Shown in pieces: positions 32,452 through 43,617 of a stretch of 64,000 bases of DNA (the stretch's first letter is position 1; the number at the start of each line of letters is the position of its first letter). The notes below the pieces were generated by a model. It was not told where the DNA came from and searched no databases. It saw nothing but the letters and a program-made list of their open reading frames with translations. The DNA is from Nitrospira sp. Lineage in GTDB: Bacteria > Nitrospirota > Nitrospiria > Nitrospirales > Nitrospiraceae. Location of the stretch: assembly GCA_029194535.1 (NCBI GenBank), contig JARFXR010000002.1, forward strand, positions 930,001 through 994,000, read 5' to 3'. The position numbers and the translations under genes were made by a program.

Positions 32452-32604
32452 ATGAAGACTTGTGACAAATGTCGTGGAACAATGTTGCCGGAACGGGCAG
32501 TGGATTTGGACGCCGGGTTGGCGATCACCGTGTTCGCCTGTTTGAACTGCGGTCGTCGGAAGGCCGCAGACCAGGAGCCACGTCCCCTTACGGCGAGACA
32601 TTGA
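32452..32604 (+). CDS. 50-residue zinc-ribbon protein
   Basis: Starts MKTCDKCRGTMLPERAVDL, and later has ITVFACLNCGRRKAAD: two CxxC pairs about 26 residues apart form a complete Cys4 zinc ribbon. The tail is basic. No ribosome site; the frame is short but the spacing of the cysteines is hard to get by chance. Probably a cytoplasmic regulatory or accessory protein. Two other very short zinc-ribbon genes occur at 52153-52293 and 63589-63777. Confidence 0.6.
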   Translation: MKTCDKCRGTMLPERAVDLDAGLAITVFACLNCGRRKAADQEPRPLTARH

Positions 32605-32718
32605 GACCGACCTGATCCAGCTGGCGTATCCAACCTTGACAGGGCCCCGCTGCGACAACGGCCGTCTGTCACGGTCCACCATGCAGCTGCGCCGGGTGAG
32701 GCGAGGCTCCTCGTCAAT

Positions 32719-33522
32719 TCACCGCAACCCCAGCACATCCATCATATCGTACAAGCCCGGCGGGCGACCAACGACCCAGCAGGCCGCGCGCAGGGCTCCG
32801 CTCGCGAAGGTATCCCGGCTGCTGGCCCGATGGATGACTTCGATCCGTTCGCCCACGCCTCCGAAGAGGACCGTATGGTCTCCCACGATGTCCCCTGCGC
32901 GGACCGTCTGAATCCCGATCTCGGTCTTCTTCCGCTCGCCGATCAGACCCTTCCGCTCGTACACGCCGACTTTCGCGAGGTCCCGCCCGACGGCGGTCGC
33001 CAAGACCTCCGCCAGCTTTAGCGCGGTTCCGCTCGGTGCATCCTTCTTGAGCCGGTGGTGCGCTTCGATCACTTCGATATCGTACCCATCACCGAGTGTC
33101 CTTGCCATTTCGGCGATCACCTTGCAGATCAGATTGACACCGACGCTCATGTTGGGTGACAGCACACAGGGGACCTGGCCGGTTAATTCATGGATCTGTT
33201 GGGTCTGGGGAACGGAGAAGCCCGTCGTGCCGATGACCATGGCCCGACGATGGTGAGCGACGATGCTGAGATGCTCCAAGGTCGCGTGCGGCGAGGAGAA
33301 ATCAATGACCGCTTCACCTCGGCCGAGCAGCGAGGAGAGATCGTCGGTGATCGGGACTCCCGTACGTCCGCACCCGGCGACTTCACCGGCATCCTGCCCC
33401 AGAGCCGGATGCTTGCTCCCTTCGATCGCGCCGGCGAGCGTCAGGGTCGTCGATTCTGCCAGCAGGGCGACAAGCCGGCAGCCCATTCGTCCTGCAGCTC
33501 CTGCAACGATGACGTTGATCAT
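32719..33522 (-). CDS. dapB: 4-hydroxy-tetrahydrodipicolinate reductase
   Basis: 267 residues. NAD(P)-binding VIVAGAAGRMG at the N-terminus, VIGTTGFS, SPNMSVGVN and the substrate motif EVIEAHHRLKKDAPSGTALK are diagnostic. It reduces the dapA product to tetrahydrodipicolinate, the substrate of DapL encoded at 19.6 kb. Last gene of the minus-strand argD-to-dapB run. No clear ribosome site upstream of the ATG. Confidence 0.97.
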   Translation of the reverse strand: MINVIVAGAAGRMGCRLVALLAESTTLTLAGAIEGSKHPALGQDAGEVAGCGRTGVPITDDLSSLLGRGEAVIDFSSPHATLEHLSIVAHHRRAMVIGTTGFSVPQTQQIHELTGQVPCVLSPNMSVGVNLICKVIAEMARTLGDGYDIEVIEAHHRLKKDAPSGTALKLAEVLATAVGRDLAKVGVYERKGLIGERKKTEIGIQTVRAGDIVGDHTVLFGGVGERIEVIHRASSRDTFASGALRAACWVVGRPPGLYDMMDVLGLR

Positions 33523-33548
33523 AGGCGGTAGGGTGAGCTGGGTGGCGG

Positions 33549-34421
33549 CTAAATGAGTTTCAGGTCCTTGAGCACCGCGGTGAGTTGTGCCTTGGTCTCG
33601 GCCCCCATGGGACAGAGCGGCAACCTCAGGTCAGGTGTAATCTTGCCCATCAGGCCCAAGGCCTCCTTGACGGGAATCGGGTTGGTCTCGTAAAACAACG
33701 CGGCAAAGAGCGGGGACAATCGGAAGTGGAGATTCCGCGACTCGTCAACGTGTCCCGATAAAAACGTGGAAACCAGCTTGGCCATCTCTGAGGGCACGAG
33801 ATTGGCCGCAACCGTGACGACGCCCTTCGCCCCGACCGCCATCATTGGAAGCGTGAGAGCATCGTCACCGGCAAGGACTGTCAACCGCTCGCGGCAATGC
33901 AGGGCGATGTCGGATGCCTGTTGCACCGAACCACTACCTTCCTTGATTCCCACGATATTCTTCATCCCGCACAGACGGGCCACCGTGGTGGGCAGCATGT
34001 TCACGCCCGTCCGCCCGGGGATGTTATAGAGCACCTGCGGTAAATCGACCGCCTCGGCGATAGCCTTGTAATGTCGATATAAGCCTTCCTGCGTGGGCTT
34101 GTTGTAGTACGGGGTGATCAGGAGCGCACCGTCCGCTCCGGCTTCTTTAGCATGCTTGGTCAGCGAAATCGCCTCCGTCGTGCTGTTGGAGCCGGCTCCC
34201 GCAATGACCGGAATCCGTCGCCGGACGACCTCAACCGCGAGTTTCACGACTCGATGGTGCTCTTCGTGCGACAACGTGGCGGATTCTCCCGTCGTGCCGC
34301 AGGGGATAATCCCATTCGTGCCGCAGGCGATTTGCCACTCGATCAAATCACCGAAGGCCTGCTCATCCACCTTGCCATTCTTGAATGGCGTGACGATGGC
34401 CACTAATGAACCGGTAAACAT
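33549..34421 (-). CDS. dapA: 4-hydroxy-tetrahydrodipicolinate synthase
   Basis: 290 residues. IPCGTTGESATLSHEEH (substrate-binding TTGE), LITPYYNKPTQEGLYRHYKA with the YxxP loop, VLYNIPGRTGVNM (Tyr relay) and NIVGIKEGSG with the Schiff-base Lys. Condenses pyruvate with aspartate semialdehyde, the committed step of lysine synthesis and usually a feedback target. AAAGGAG lies 5 bases before the ATG. The 168-base gap to lysA upstream holds no gene I can support. Confidence 0.97.
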   Translation of the reverse strand: MFTGSLVAIVTPFKNGKVDEQAFGDLIEWQIACGTNGIIPCGTTGESATLSHEEHHRVVKLAVEVVRRRIPVIAGAGSNSTTEAISLTKHAKEAGADGALLITPYYNKPTQEGLYRHYKAIAEAVDLPQVLYNIPGRTGVNMLPTTVARLCGMKNIVGIKEGSGSVQQASDIALHCRERLTVLAGDDALTLPMMAVGAKGVVTVAANLVPSEMAKLVSTFLSGHVDESRNLHFRLSPLFAALFYETNPIPVKEALGLMGKITPDLRLPLCPMGAETKAQLTAVLKDLKLI

Positions 34422-34589
34422 GACAGCTCCTTTCCCTGCAACCCGGTGCTCCTGTCGTCACACTTGCGATACAGCGTCCGGCCAACGGACTCATCGAGCG
34501 TCTGCCCGGATATCCCCCTCTCGAGAACGGCAAAGGCTGGGACTTCTTTGGACACCCAGGTTTCGCCGGTCAGACGGTCGCTCGGCCGC

Positions 34590-35852
34590 CTAGCTCAAAA
34601 ACGCGGGAATCGTCTCGCCTCTTACCAAATCCTCGTAGGTTTCCCGCGCCCGGATGACATGCACTTCGGCATCCTTCACCAACACTTCCGGCACCCGCGG
34701 CCGGGAGTTGTAATTGGACGCCATCACGAACCCATAGGCCCCAGCACTCATCACGGCCAGGAGATCGCCGGGGTTCACTTCGGGCAGCGTGCGATCCTTT
34801 GCCAGAAAATCACCGGACTCGCAGACCGGGCCGACGACGTCGACTGCACGCTTGGGTTTCGCCAGCAACGCTTCCGAGACGGGGCGGATATCGTGATAGG
34901 CGCTATAGAGACTGGGTCTGATCAAATCGTTCATCGCCGCATCGACGATCACGAAGCGCTTGGCCTCCCCGTCCTTCTGATACAGCGCCCGCGTCAAGAG
35001 AATACCGGCATTGCCCACGATCACCCGGCCCGGTTCCATAACCAACGTCAGATTCTGGCCCTTGACCAAAGGGGAAATCGCCTCCGCCAAATCCTTCGGC
35101 AGCGGCGGCTTCTCGTCGGAGTAGGTGATGCCGAGACCGCCTCCCACATTCAAGTATTGGATTCCGATGCCCTGCGTCTTCAGCGCCTCGACCAGAGCCA
35201 CGACTTTCTTCAACGCCTCAACGAACGGCGTCACTTCGGTCAATTGCGATCCGATATGGGCATGGACGCCCACGATGTCGATGTGGCCCAGGGAGGATGC
35301 CAGTTTGTATTCCTCCAATGCCCTGTCGGCGGCGATGCCGAACTTGCTCTTCTTGAGTCCCGTCGAAATATACGGGTGGGTCTTGGGATCGATATCGGGA
35401 TTGATCCGCAAAGCGACCCGCGCCTTTCTTCCGACAGAACGCGCCACCTCGTCGATCGCCCTGAGCTCGGCGGAGGATTCGACGTTGAACATCAAAATGC
35501 CCGCCCTCAAGGCGTCGCGGATCTCGTTGGCGCTCTTGCCGACCCCCGCAAACACGATTTTCGACGGCGGCACTCCCGCTTTGAGGGCCCGGAACAATTC
35601 CCCGCCCGAGACGATGTCGACTCCGCTGCCTTCCTTGGCCATCAGACGCAAAATCGCCAGATTGGAGTTCGCCTTCATCGCAAATGCGACGACGTGCGGA
35701 ATGTCCTTGAACGCCCCGTCGTACGCTCGGAAATGACGAGTCAACGTCGCATGGCTGTAGATGTAGCAGGGAGTACCGACCTCCTTAGCGATCTGGCTAA
35801 CCGGCACGTGCTCGCAATAGAGTTCGCCGTGGCGATATTCGAAGCTATGCAT
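34590..35852 (-). CDS. lysA: Diaminopimelate decarboxylase
   Basis: 420 residues, PLP alanine-racemase fold. FAMKANSNLAILRLMAKEG has the PLP Lys, HIGSQLTEVTPFVEA, GGGLGITYSDEKPP, EPGRVIVGNAGILLTR and GPVCESGDFLAKDR the catalytic Cys region. Makes lysine from meso-diaminopimelate. The ATG at 35852 is preceded by GAGGA and overlaps the end of the radical SAM gene by 8 bases, so the two are coupled. Confidence 0.97.
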   Translation of the reverse strand: MHSFEYRHGELYCEHVPVSQIAKEVGTPCYIYSHATLTRHFRAYDGAFKDIPHVVAFAMKANSNLAILRLMAKEGSGVDIVSGGELFRALKAGVPPSKIVFAGVGKSANEIRDALRAGILMFNVESSAELRAIDEVARSVGRKARVALRINPDIDPKTHPYISTGLKKSKFGIAADRALEEYKLASSLGHIDIVGVHAHIGSQLTEVTPFVEALKKVVALVEALKTQGIGIQYLNVGGGLGITYSDEKPPLPKDLAEAISPLVKGQNLTLVMEPGRVIVGNAGILLTRALYQKDGEAKRFVIVDAAMNDLIRPSLYSAYHDIRPVSEALLAKPKRAVDVVGPVCESGDFLAKDRTLPEVNPGDLLAVMSAGAYGFVMASNYNSRPRVPEVLVKDAEVHVIRARETYEDLVRGETIPAFLS

Positions 35853-37755
35853 CCTGAAGATCCTCGCTGAGGATTTCCAACCCGGCCAGGGAGAGTCCCT
35901 GCAACGCCGTCTCAAACGCATCCGTAAACTTGCGGTACCGCACCTTGACGTTCGGGATGGCACGCTTGATGGCTTCCGCATCCACCAACGCTTTGAGGGC
36001 GTCCGGGGCCGCCAGTTTCAAATGCTCGAAATTCACGATGATGTCCATCCGCGCCTTCTCGGCCGCTACCTTCATGCGGTTGATCAATTCCTGCGCGTTC
36101 AACCGGTCGAGGGTCCCTTCGAGGTCGACAATGAGCGCCGCGAACTTATCGTGTCGCTTGACCTTGATATTGAGCGCCAATTGCTCGGGAGACAGCGCCT
36201 GAGGATCGAGGCGTTGCTTGAGGGCGTGCAGCGCGCTGGGGATCAGTTGCTCCGTATCGAACACCGGAAGCTTGGCCTGGAGGTTCTTGAGCACCGAGGC
36301 CAGTGGCGACAGGGTTCCCTGCGGACAGCTTCGTTTGACCAGTTTTCTGAACTCGCGATTCATTTCCCACCGCGCAATCAGCCGCTGCTTCGTGCCCGAG
36401 AGGCGGTTAAAGATGTTCGGCAAGGAATAGAACTGATGGTTGGCCCAATGGAATCCCTCCTGCAATTGTTCCGGCGTCATGCGGCTCGGCCGAAATACGA
36501 CGTGCTTGCCGTCGTACTTGGACCAATCGCGATCGAAGATCCGTCCGGCGCTGTTGTAACGCTCATACAGAGCGGTGCCGGGAAGCGGCGTCAAGACGTT
36601 GAAATAGGCGAGTTCGACTTGGTTTTTCGTTAGGAATTCGACCGCGCGCTCGAACACGGCCTCATCGTCATTGTCGAAGCCGAAGACGATTCCTGGATTG
36701 ACCATGATCCCGTAATCGTGGAACATTTTTATCTCTTGGGAGAACTTTTTCACCCGATTGAACGGCTTATTGGTCTCGTCGAGGCAGTCTTCATCCAGCG
36801 ATTCCATGCCGACGAACACCGAGACGCAACCGCTCTCCGCCGCCAACTTAACCATCTCCTCATCATCAGCCAGGAACAGTGTGGACTGGCATCCCCACTT
36901 GATCTTCAGGGGCTTCAACGCGGTCCAGAGTTCCCGGCAATAGGCGCGGTTACTGTTGTGGAGGTCGTCTACAAATGCCACAATGCTGCCGTCTTCGATG
37001 CCCACGCGGATCCGCAGTCCGAGCAGGAAGGCCTTCCAGATCGGTTCGTCTCTCAATCGTTCAACCAATTCGCTTCGGATCCACCGCTGCACATTTTGCA
37101 GTTCCGTCACGACTTCTTCAACGGGCCGCCGACGAGTGGTCTTGCCGTTGAACGGCGAGACACTGCAGAACTCGCAATCAAAGTGGCAGCCTCTCGTGGT
37201 AAAGCTGCATTGGCGGGTCATATACGAGTCGGGACTTAGCAACTCCACACGAGGGCTCTTGTAGTGTTCCAGCGTGGGGAACGACGTCATTCTGTACGTC
37301 CGCTGCAATGTCCCCGCTTCATAATCGGCCACCAGCTGGGGCCAGAGGTCTTCGGCCTCCCCACACACGATCGCATCCGCATATTGCAGGGCTTCATCGG
37401 GGCAATACGTGGGATGCACCCCGCCCAGCACCACGGTCTTGCCCCGTTGGCGAAACTCCTTGGCGATCTCATATGCCCTCGGCGCATAACAGGTCATGAT
37501 CGAGATCCCCACCATATCGCATGGATAGTCGAACTCAATGTCTTCGACCGCCTCATCGACCAACTCCACCTGCCAATGCTCCGGCGTATACGCGGCGATC
37601 GTCGGGAGGCTCAGCTTGGGAAACCATACCGCCCGCCGTTCCGACGCGGTCAGATGATACTGACTGTTGCGGGGATAGGGATCCACCAGCAGCAGCCGTT
37701 TGGTCGCAGTCCGAGTGAGGTGCGGGGCTTGACGGGTCGGCTGAATCAATTGCAT
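35845..37755 (-). CDS. B12-binding-type radical SAM protein with a STAS-like C-terminal domain
   Basis: 636 residues. An N-terminal cobalamin-binding-like Rossmann domain (RLLLVDPYPRNS, DMVGISIMTCYAP, KTVVLGGVHPTYCPDEAL) is followed by the radical SAM core with Cys190, Cys194 and Cys197 (CHFDCEFC). Residues about 545-630 (FAALIVDLEGTLDRLNAQEL, DIIVNFEHLKLAAPDALKAL) look like a STAS domain, which is unusual for this class. Such enzymes often methylate or rearrange lipids, hopanoids or other small molecules. Lies inside the arg-lys operon; AGGAGG is 5 bases before the ATG. Substrate unknown. Confidence 0.85.
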   Translation of the reverse strand: MQLIQPTRQAPHLTRTATKRLLLVDPYPRNSQYHLTASERRAVWFPKLSLPTIAAYTPEHWQVELVDEAVEDIEFDYPCDMVGISIMTCYAPRAYEIAKEFRQRGKTVVLGGVHPTYCPDEALQYADAIVCGEAEDLWPQLVADYEAGTLQRTYRMTSFPTLEHYKSPRVELLSPDSYMTRQCSFTTRGCHFDCEFCSVSPFNGKTTRRRPVEEVVTELQNVQRWIRSELVERLRDEPIWKAFLLGLRIRVGIEDGSIVAFVDDLHNSNRAYCRELWTALKPLKIKWGCQSTLFLADDEEMVKLAAESGCVSVFVGMESLDEDCLDETNKPFNRVKKFSQEIKMFHDYGIMVNPGIVFGFDNDDEAVFERAVEFLTKNQVELAYFNVLTPLPGTALYERYNSAGRIFDRDWSKYDGKHVVFRPSRMTPEQLQEGFHWANHQFYSLPNIFNRLSGTKQRLIARWEMNREFRKLVKRSCPQGTLSPLASVLKNLQAKLPVFDTEQLIPSALHALKQRLDPQALSPEQLALNIKVKRHDKFAALIVDLEGTLDRLNAQELINRMKVAAEKARMDIIVNFEHLKLAAPDALKALVDAEAIKRAIPNVKVRYRKFTDAFETALQGLSLAGLEILSEDLQDA

Positions 37756-37791
37756 CGGGGCCTCCTAGACTCTCGCGTCAAGGTGACGAAC

Positions 37792-38034
37792 CTATCTGCC
37801 GCCAACCGGCCGCAGAGGCGGCAAATCCACATCCTGACCCTGCAGAGCAGGATCAGAGTCGCTACGTTCCACAGGTGCCGCTGCGCTCGGGCGCTGAGAT
37901 CCTGCAGCATCGAGGCGTTTTTGTTGTTCGATCGTCACCGCTACTCCTACATTCTCAGGAGCAATGGGGGCTCCGACCGTCCCGCAGGACACGGAGAGTC
38001 CCGCTGCGAACCACGCGAGCCATCGTGCCCTCAC
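37792..38034 (-). CDS. Small lipoprotein (possibly LptM-like)
   Basis: 80 residues. Signal peptide RARWLAWFAAGLSVSC with lipid-accepting Cys17, followed by GTVGAPIAPENVG, similar in spacing to the CGxxGxxxxP start of LptM/YifL lipoproteins, then a disordered Pro-rich tail. LptM helps mature the LPS transporter and is often near lysA, as here. The GTG start overlaps the argH stop (GTGA). The LptM link is an inference. Confidence 0.65.
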   Translation of the reverse strand: MRARWLAWFAAGLSVSCGTVGAPIAPENVGVAVTIEQQKRLDAAGSQRPSAAAPVERSDSDPALQGQDVDLPPLRPVGGR

Positions 38035-39439
38035 AACGACCGCTCCAACTCCTTGATGCGCTGCTCTACCCGAACTCGAGCCGTGCTGCCTATCTGCGCC
38101 TTCCGGTTGATGGCAGCCGGGACGGATACACGAGCAAAGACTTCTTTATCGATGCGGTCGGAAAACAGCCGCAGTTCGTCCAATGAAAAGTCGGCAAGTT
38201 CTCGCTTGCTGTCCAACGCAGCCAGGACGATCCGGCCGGTCACCGCATGAGCCTCTCGAAAGGGTACGCCTCGTACGACCAGATAGTCCGCCAACTCCGT
38301 CGCGAGGAGATGCCCGGTCCGAACGGCTTCCGCCAAGACCTCTTGATTCACCTTTAGGCGCCGCATCAACTCGGTCAAGACCCGCACCGAGGACATGACC
38401 GTATCCAGTGCGTCGAACAGCGCCGGCTTGTCCTCCTGCAGGTCCCTATTATAACTGAGCGGCAGAGCCTTCAATGTAGTCAAGAGATTCATCAACTGTC
38501 CATAGACTCGGCCGGTCTTCCCCCGGATGAGTTCCGGAACGTCCGGGTTCTTCTTCTGAGGCATCATACTACTGCCGGTACAGAATCCATCCGGCAAATC
38601 GACAAATCGAAACTCCTGTGATGACCAGACGATCAATTCTTCACTCATACGGGACAGATGCATCATCACGATCGAGAGTGCCGCAGTGACTTCGATCATG
38701 AAGTCGCGATCCGAGACCGCGTCGAGACTGTTCGTCGTCACGCCGGGGAACCCCAACAATCTCGCCGTATAGCGGCGGTCTACGGGATAATTTGTGCCGG
38801 CCAGGGCTCCCGATCCCAACGGCATGACATTGAGCCGCGCATAGGCATCGCGCAACCGGCTCTTGTCCCGCGCCATCATATCCACGTACGCCAGGAGGTG
38901 ATGGGCAAAGAGTACGGGCTGAGCCCGCTGTAGATGCGTGTAGCCCGGCATCACGACGGCGCGATGGGCCTTCGCCTTGGCGACCAGGACCCGTTGAAAT
39001 TCCTGCAACTCCGCCTGCAAGCGATCTAATTGACTGCGGAGGTACAGCCGGATGTCCAATGCGACTTGATCGTTTCGGCTCCGGCCGGTATGCAGCTTGC
39101 CGCCAACAGGACCTATCATCTCCGTCAAGCGTCGTTCGATCGCCATGTGAATGTCTTCATCCTCTGGCAAGAATCGAAACCGTCCACGATCCAGTTCGGC
39201 CCGCACGGCTTCCAGACCGCGAACGATGGCGGTGGTGTCGGCCGCCGACAAGACGCCCGCCTTCTTCAGCGTTTTGCAATGGGCGATGCTGCCTTGGATG
39301 TCCTCGGCATACATGCGGCGGTCGACGCCGACCGAGCCGGTAAAGGCTTCCACCAACCGGTTTGTCTTTTCACGGAACCGTCCTTCCCAGGCCTTCCCGC
39401 CGGCTGCCGGCCTATGCTGACGGTCGCCTCCGGCAGCCA

Positions 39440-39440
<1 letters not shown>
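38031..39440 (-). CDS. argH: Argininosuccinate lyase
   Basis: 469 residues of the fumarase/aspartase superfamily. Signature GSSMMPQKKNPDVPELIRG, plus TGRSRNDQVALDIRLYLR and MPGYTHLQRAQPVLFAHHL. It splits argininosuccinate to arginine and fumarate, the last step of arginine synthesis. Starts within the argG stop (ATGA). The about 17-residue N-terminal extension before KAWEGRF may be unstructured. Confidence 0.97.
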
Positions 39441-40647
<1,207 letters not shown>

Positions 40648-40651
<4 letters not shown>

Positions 40652-41619
40652 GATGCGCGTTGTTTCCTTTTACCCAAAAGTCTGGTCAAAATGGCCTTCT
40701 GCATATGCAATCGATTTTCGGCCTGGTCGATGACGACCGATTGTGAGCCATCCAGCACTTCCTCGGTAATCTCCTCCCCCCGATGCGCTGGCAAACAATG
40801 CATGACGATTACATCGGGTTTCGCCCGGCCGACGAGACGGCTGTTCACCTGGTAGGGAGCCAACACCTTGAGACGTCGCGCTTGTTCGCGTTCTCGGCCC
40901 ATGCTGATCCACACATCAGCATAGATCACGTCCGCTTCCTTAACCGCGACCTGCGGGTCGTGCCCAAGTTCGATGGTGGCTCCCGTGCCGGCCGCCACCA
41001 CCCTCGCCCGATCAACGACGTGTTGGTCCGGTTGGTAGCCGGACGGACAGCCGAGCGCGATCGTCATACCCATTTTCGCAGCCGCTTCGATGAGTGAATT
41101 CGCGACATTGTTGCCGTCCCCCACGTACGCGACCTTCAGACCGCGGAGCGTCCCCTTTTTCTCGCGGATCGTCAGCAGATCCGACAATGCCTGACAGGGG
41201 TGACTGAGATCGGTCAACCCGTTGATCACCGGCATGGTGGCTTCGGCAGCCCACTCCTCCACGCTGGCATGGTCATAGGTGCGGACGACGATCCCGTCGA
41301 GATACCGCGACAACACCCTCGCCGTGTCGGCAACGCTTTCGCCGCGCGACAGCTGAATATCGCCCATCGGCAAGACCAGCGCATGGCCGCCCAACTGATT
41401 CATACCCGCTTCGAACGAAACCCTGGTGCGCGTCGAGGGCTTCTGGAACAGGAGTCCCAGCGTCTTGCCTTGGAGCAGTGGATGGGAAATCCCGCGGCGC
41501 TGCTTGTCTTTCAAGCGGGCAGCGAGGGTGAGGAGGTACTCGATCTCGCCTCGCGGGATCGCCGCGACGTCCAGCAGATCTTTCCCCAATCCCGTCCTGT
41601 GACGAGGTCGTCGGTTCAT
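40648..41619 (-). CDS. argF: Ornithine carbamoyltransferase
   Basis: 323 residues. Carbamoyl-phosphate site [32 protein letters not shown], and the ornithine-binding [12 protein letters not shown]. Forms citrulline from ornithine and carbamoyl phosphate. Sits 16 bases after argD and overlaps argG by 4 bases. Confidence 0.97.
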
Positions 41620-41635
41620 TTGGACACCTAACCGG

Positions 41636-42847
41636 TCAATGCCCCGGCGATTCGATCGCTTGCCGGTTGAATACGTGGGACAAGACCTCGATCAACCGAT
41701 CGATGTCCCGCTCGACAACAATCAGCGGGGGTATGAATCGCAAAACGCGTTCGCTGGTCGCGTTGATGAGGACCCCCCGCCTCAAGCATCCACTGACGAC
41801 GCTCTTGGCATCCATCTCCACTTCCATTCCTTGCAGGAGGCCAAGCCCTCGTACCGCGCGCACTGCATGATGGCGGTCTTTACATTCCAGGAGTCCCTTC
41901 ACCAAATACTCGCCCATCTGCCTCGCTTGATCGAGCACTCGGCCTTCGAGCAATACGCGAAACACCGCCAGCGCCGCCGCGCATGCGAGCGGATTGCCGC
42001 CGAAGGTGGACCCGTGCGAACCTGGCGTGAATGCCTGCGCCACCGAATCTTTGGCGAGACAGGCGCCGATCGGCATGCCTCCACCGAGCCCTTTGGCCAA
42101 GGTCATGATATCCGGCTCAACTCCGAACTGTTCATACGCGAAGAGTGTCCCGGTGCGCCCCATGCCGGTTTGCACTTCGTCGAAAATCAGAAGCACGTCC
42201 CGACGTGAGCACAGCTCGCGCACTGCCTTTAGGTATTCACGATCGGCGACGTGCACGCCTCCCTCGCCTTGGATCGGCTCGATCATGATCGCCGCAGTCT
42301 TGTCGGCGACGGCTTGTTCCAGCTTCGCAAAATGATTGAATTCGACATAGGAGAAGCCGGGAAGCAGCGGCTCATATCCTGTCTGGACTTTGTCCTGGCC
42401 CGTTGCCGTGAGGGTCGCCATCGTGCGGCCGTGAAACGAATTCTTCATGGTCACGATCTCGTGCCGACCGGGTCCATACTTGCCGTGCGAATAGCGTCGG
42501 GCCAGCTTGATCGCCGCCTCGTTGGCCTCCGCTCCGCTGTTACAGAAGAAGACTCGCTCGGCAAAGGAGTGATCGACAAGCATCTGAGCCAACTTGACCT
42601 GCGGCTCAGTGTGATAGAGGTTGGACGCATGGATGAGCTGAGCCGCCTGACGCTGAACAGCGGCGACTAGATCCGGATGCCCGTGTCCCAACAGATTGAC
42701 GGCCACTCCGGCGACGAAATCGGTGTATTCCCGTCCTTCGAGGTCGTACACTTTGATCCCCCGGCCTCTCACGATCGAGATCGGCTGGCGGCCGTACGTT
42801 CCCATCAAGATTTGATCACCCGTGTTCTTCAGCTCTTCGGTGGGCAT
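41636..42847 (-). CDS. argD: Acetylornithine aminotransferase
   Basis: 403 residues, class III PLP aminotransferase. FVAGVAVNLLGHGHPDLV, FCNSGAEANEAAIKLAR, LIFDEVQTGMGRTG and the PLP Lys in LAKGLGGGMPIGA. Makes N-acetylornithine and may also serve lysine synthesis in some bacteria. First gene of the ten-kilobase arg-lys run, with a TTGCTT/TAGCGT promoter 31 bases upstream. Confidence 0.95.
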   Translation of the reverse strand: MPTEELKNTGDQILMGTYGRQPISIVRGRGIKVYDLEGREYTDFVAGVAVNLLGHGHPDLVAAVQRQAAQLIHASNLYHTEPQVKLAQMLVDHSFAERVFFCNSGAEANEAAIKLARRYSHGKYGPGRHEIVTMKNSFHGRTMATLTATGQDKVQTGYEPLLPGFSYVEFNHFAKLEQAVADKTAAIMIEPIQGEGGVHVADREYLKAVRELCSRRDVLLIFDEVQTGMGRTGTLFAYEQFGVEPDIMTLAKGLGGGMPIGACLAKDSVAQAFTPGSHGSTFGGNPLACAAALAVFRVLLEGRVLDQARQMGEYLVKGLLECKDRHHAVRAVRGLGLLQGMEVEMDAKSVVSGCLRRGVLINATSERVLRFIPPLIVVERDIDRLIEVLSHVFNRQAIESPGH

Positions 42848-42877
42848 GGCGATCGTATCCCCTTGTAAAGAAAAGGG

Positions 42878-42906
42878 ACGCTAGCATAGGACGCCCCTGA
42901 AAGCAA
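42878..42906 (-). promoter_or_regulatory. Promoter of the arg-lys operon
   Basis: Minus strand TTGCTT (42901-42906), 17-base spacer, TGCTAGCGT with -10 TAGCGT (42878-42883) and an extended TG. Short leader of about 25 bases with AGGGGA. No ARG box-like palindrome is evident. Confidence 0.5.
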
Positions 42907-42957
42907 CCGTGAAGGCTCCCTCCCAGTCGGGTGTTCTGATGTGGTAGTCTCAGAGCG

Positions 42958-43602
42958 ATGCAACCCTGTCCTCAGTGCACTCAACAGAACCAGGACGGTT
43001 CCAAATATTGCTATCAATGCGGAGCGATTCTCTCTTCGAACGTCGAGGCTCAACCTGCCTTCTCTTCGACTGAGAACACGCCCCTCACGGACCTCGACCT
43101 GTTGAGGGCCTTCATCGGCCCCCACTCGGAGCGATATCTAGAGCAATTCAGGAAATTCGGATCGGCGCAGGCACCTCAGTTCGCCCCGACGTGGAATTGG
43201 CCGGCCTTTCTGTTCATTTCCTTCCTCTGGTTCCTGTACAGAAAGATGTATCTCTATGCGATGGTCTATGCGGTCGGCCCCATGGTGTCCACCTATCTGA
43301 CAGGCGACCTCACGGTCGGCATCGTCTGGAGCATCATGGCTGGCGCGACAGGCAATTACATCTATTACTGGCATTGTCGCGAACAGATCGGTGAGATCAA
43401 GCGCAGGAGCGGAGAGGATCCCGCAAAGCGCGAACGAGCGATCCGAGAGGCCGGCGGCGTGCAGCCTTACGTGATCTGGGTCGGCATCGCCTTCTACATG
43501 CTCTTTCTGCTGGCCATGTTCAAGATGGCCCAGGAAGAACTCTCAGACAGAGGTCGCCACCCTACCAAGCCGGCTCAACCGGCGGCGCTGATTGAGGCCT
43601 GA
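42958..43602 (+). CDS. Zinc-ribbon and DUF2628-like membrane protein
   Basis: 214 residues. N-terminal zinc ribbon CPQCTQQNQDGSKYCYQCG, a linker, then a membrane domain with WNWPAFLFISFLWFLYRKMY, the hallmark of DUF2628-type proteins, and further spans (AVGPMVSTYLTG, WVGIAFYMLFLLAMF). Function unknown; probably in the inner membrane. ATG lies 7 bases after an extended -10 (TGGTAGTCT), so the mRNA may be leaderless. Confidence 0.8.
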   Translation: MQPCPQCTQQNQDGSKYCYQCGAILSSNVEAQPAFSSTENTPLTDLDLLRAFIGPHSERYLEQFRKFGSAQAPQFAPTWNWPAFLFISFLWFLYRKMYLYAMVYAVGPMVSTYLTGDLTVGIVWSIMAGATGNYIYYWHCREQIGEIKRRSGEDPAKRERAIREAGGVQPYVIWVGIAFYMLFLLAMFKMAQEELSDRGRHPTKPAQPAALIEA

Positions 43603-43617
43603 GGGCCGACGACTCCA

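Noticed and set aside
34446-35870. 474-codon plus-strand open frame
   Set aside because: Lies antisense to lysA, has no family motif and mirrors lysA codon bias.
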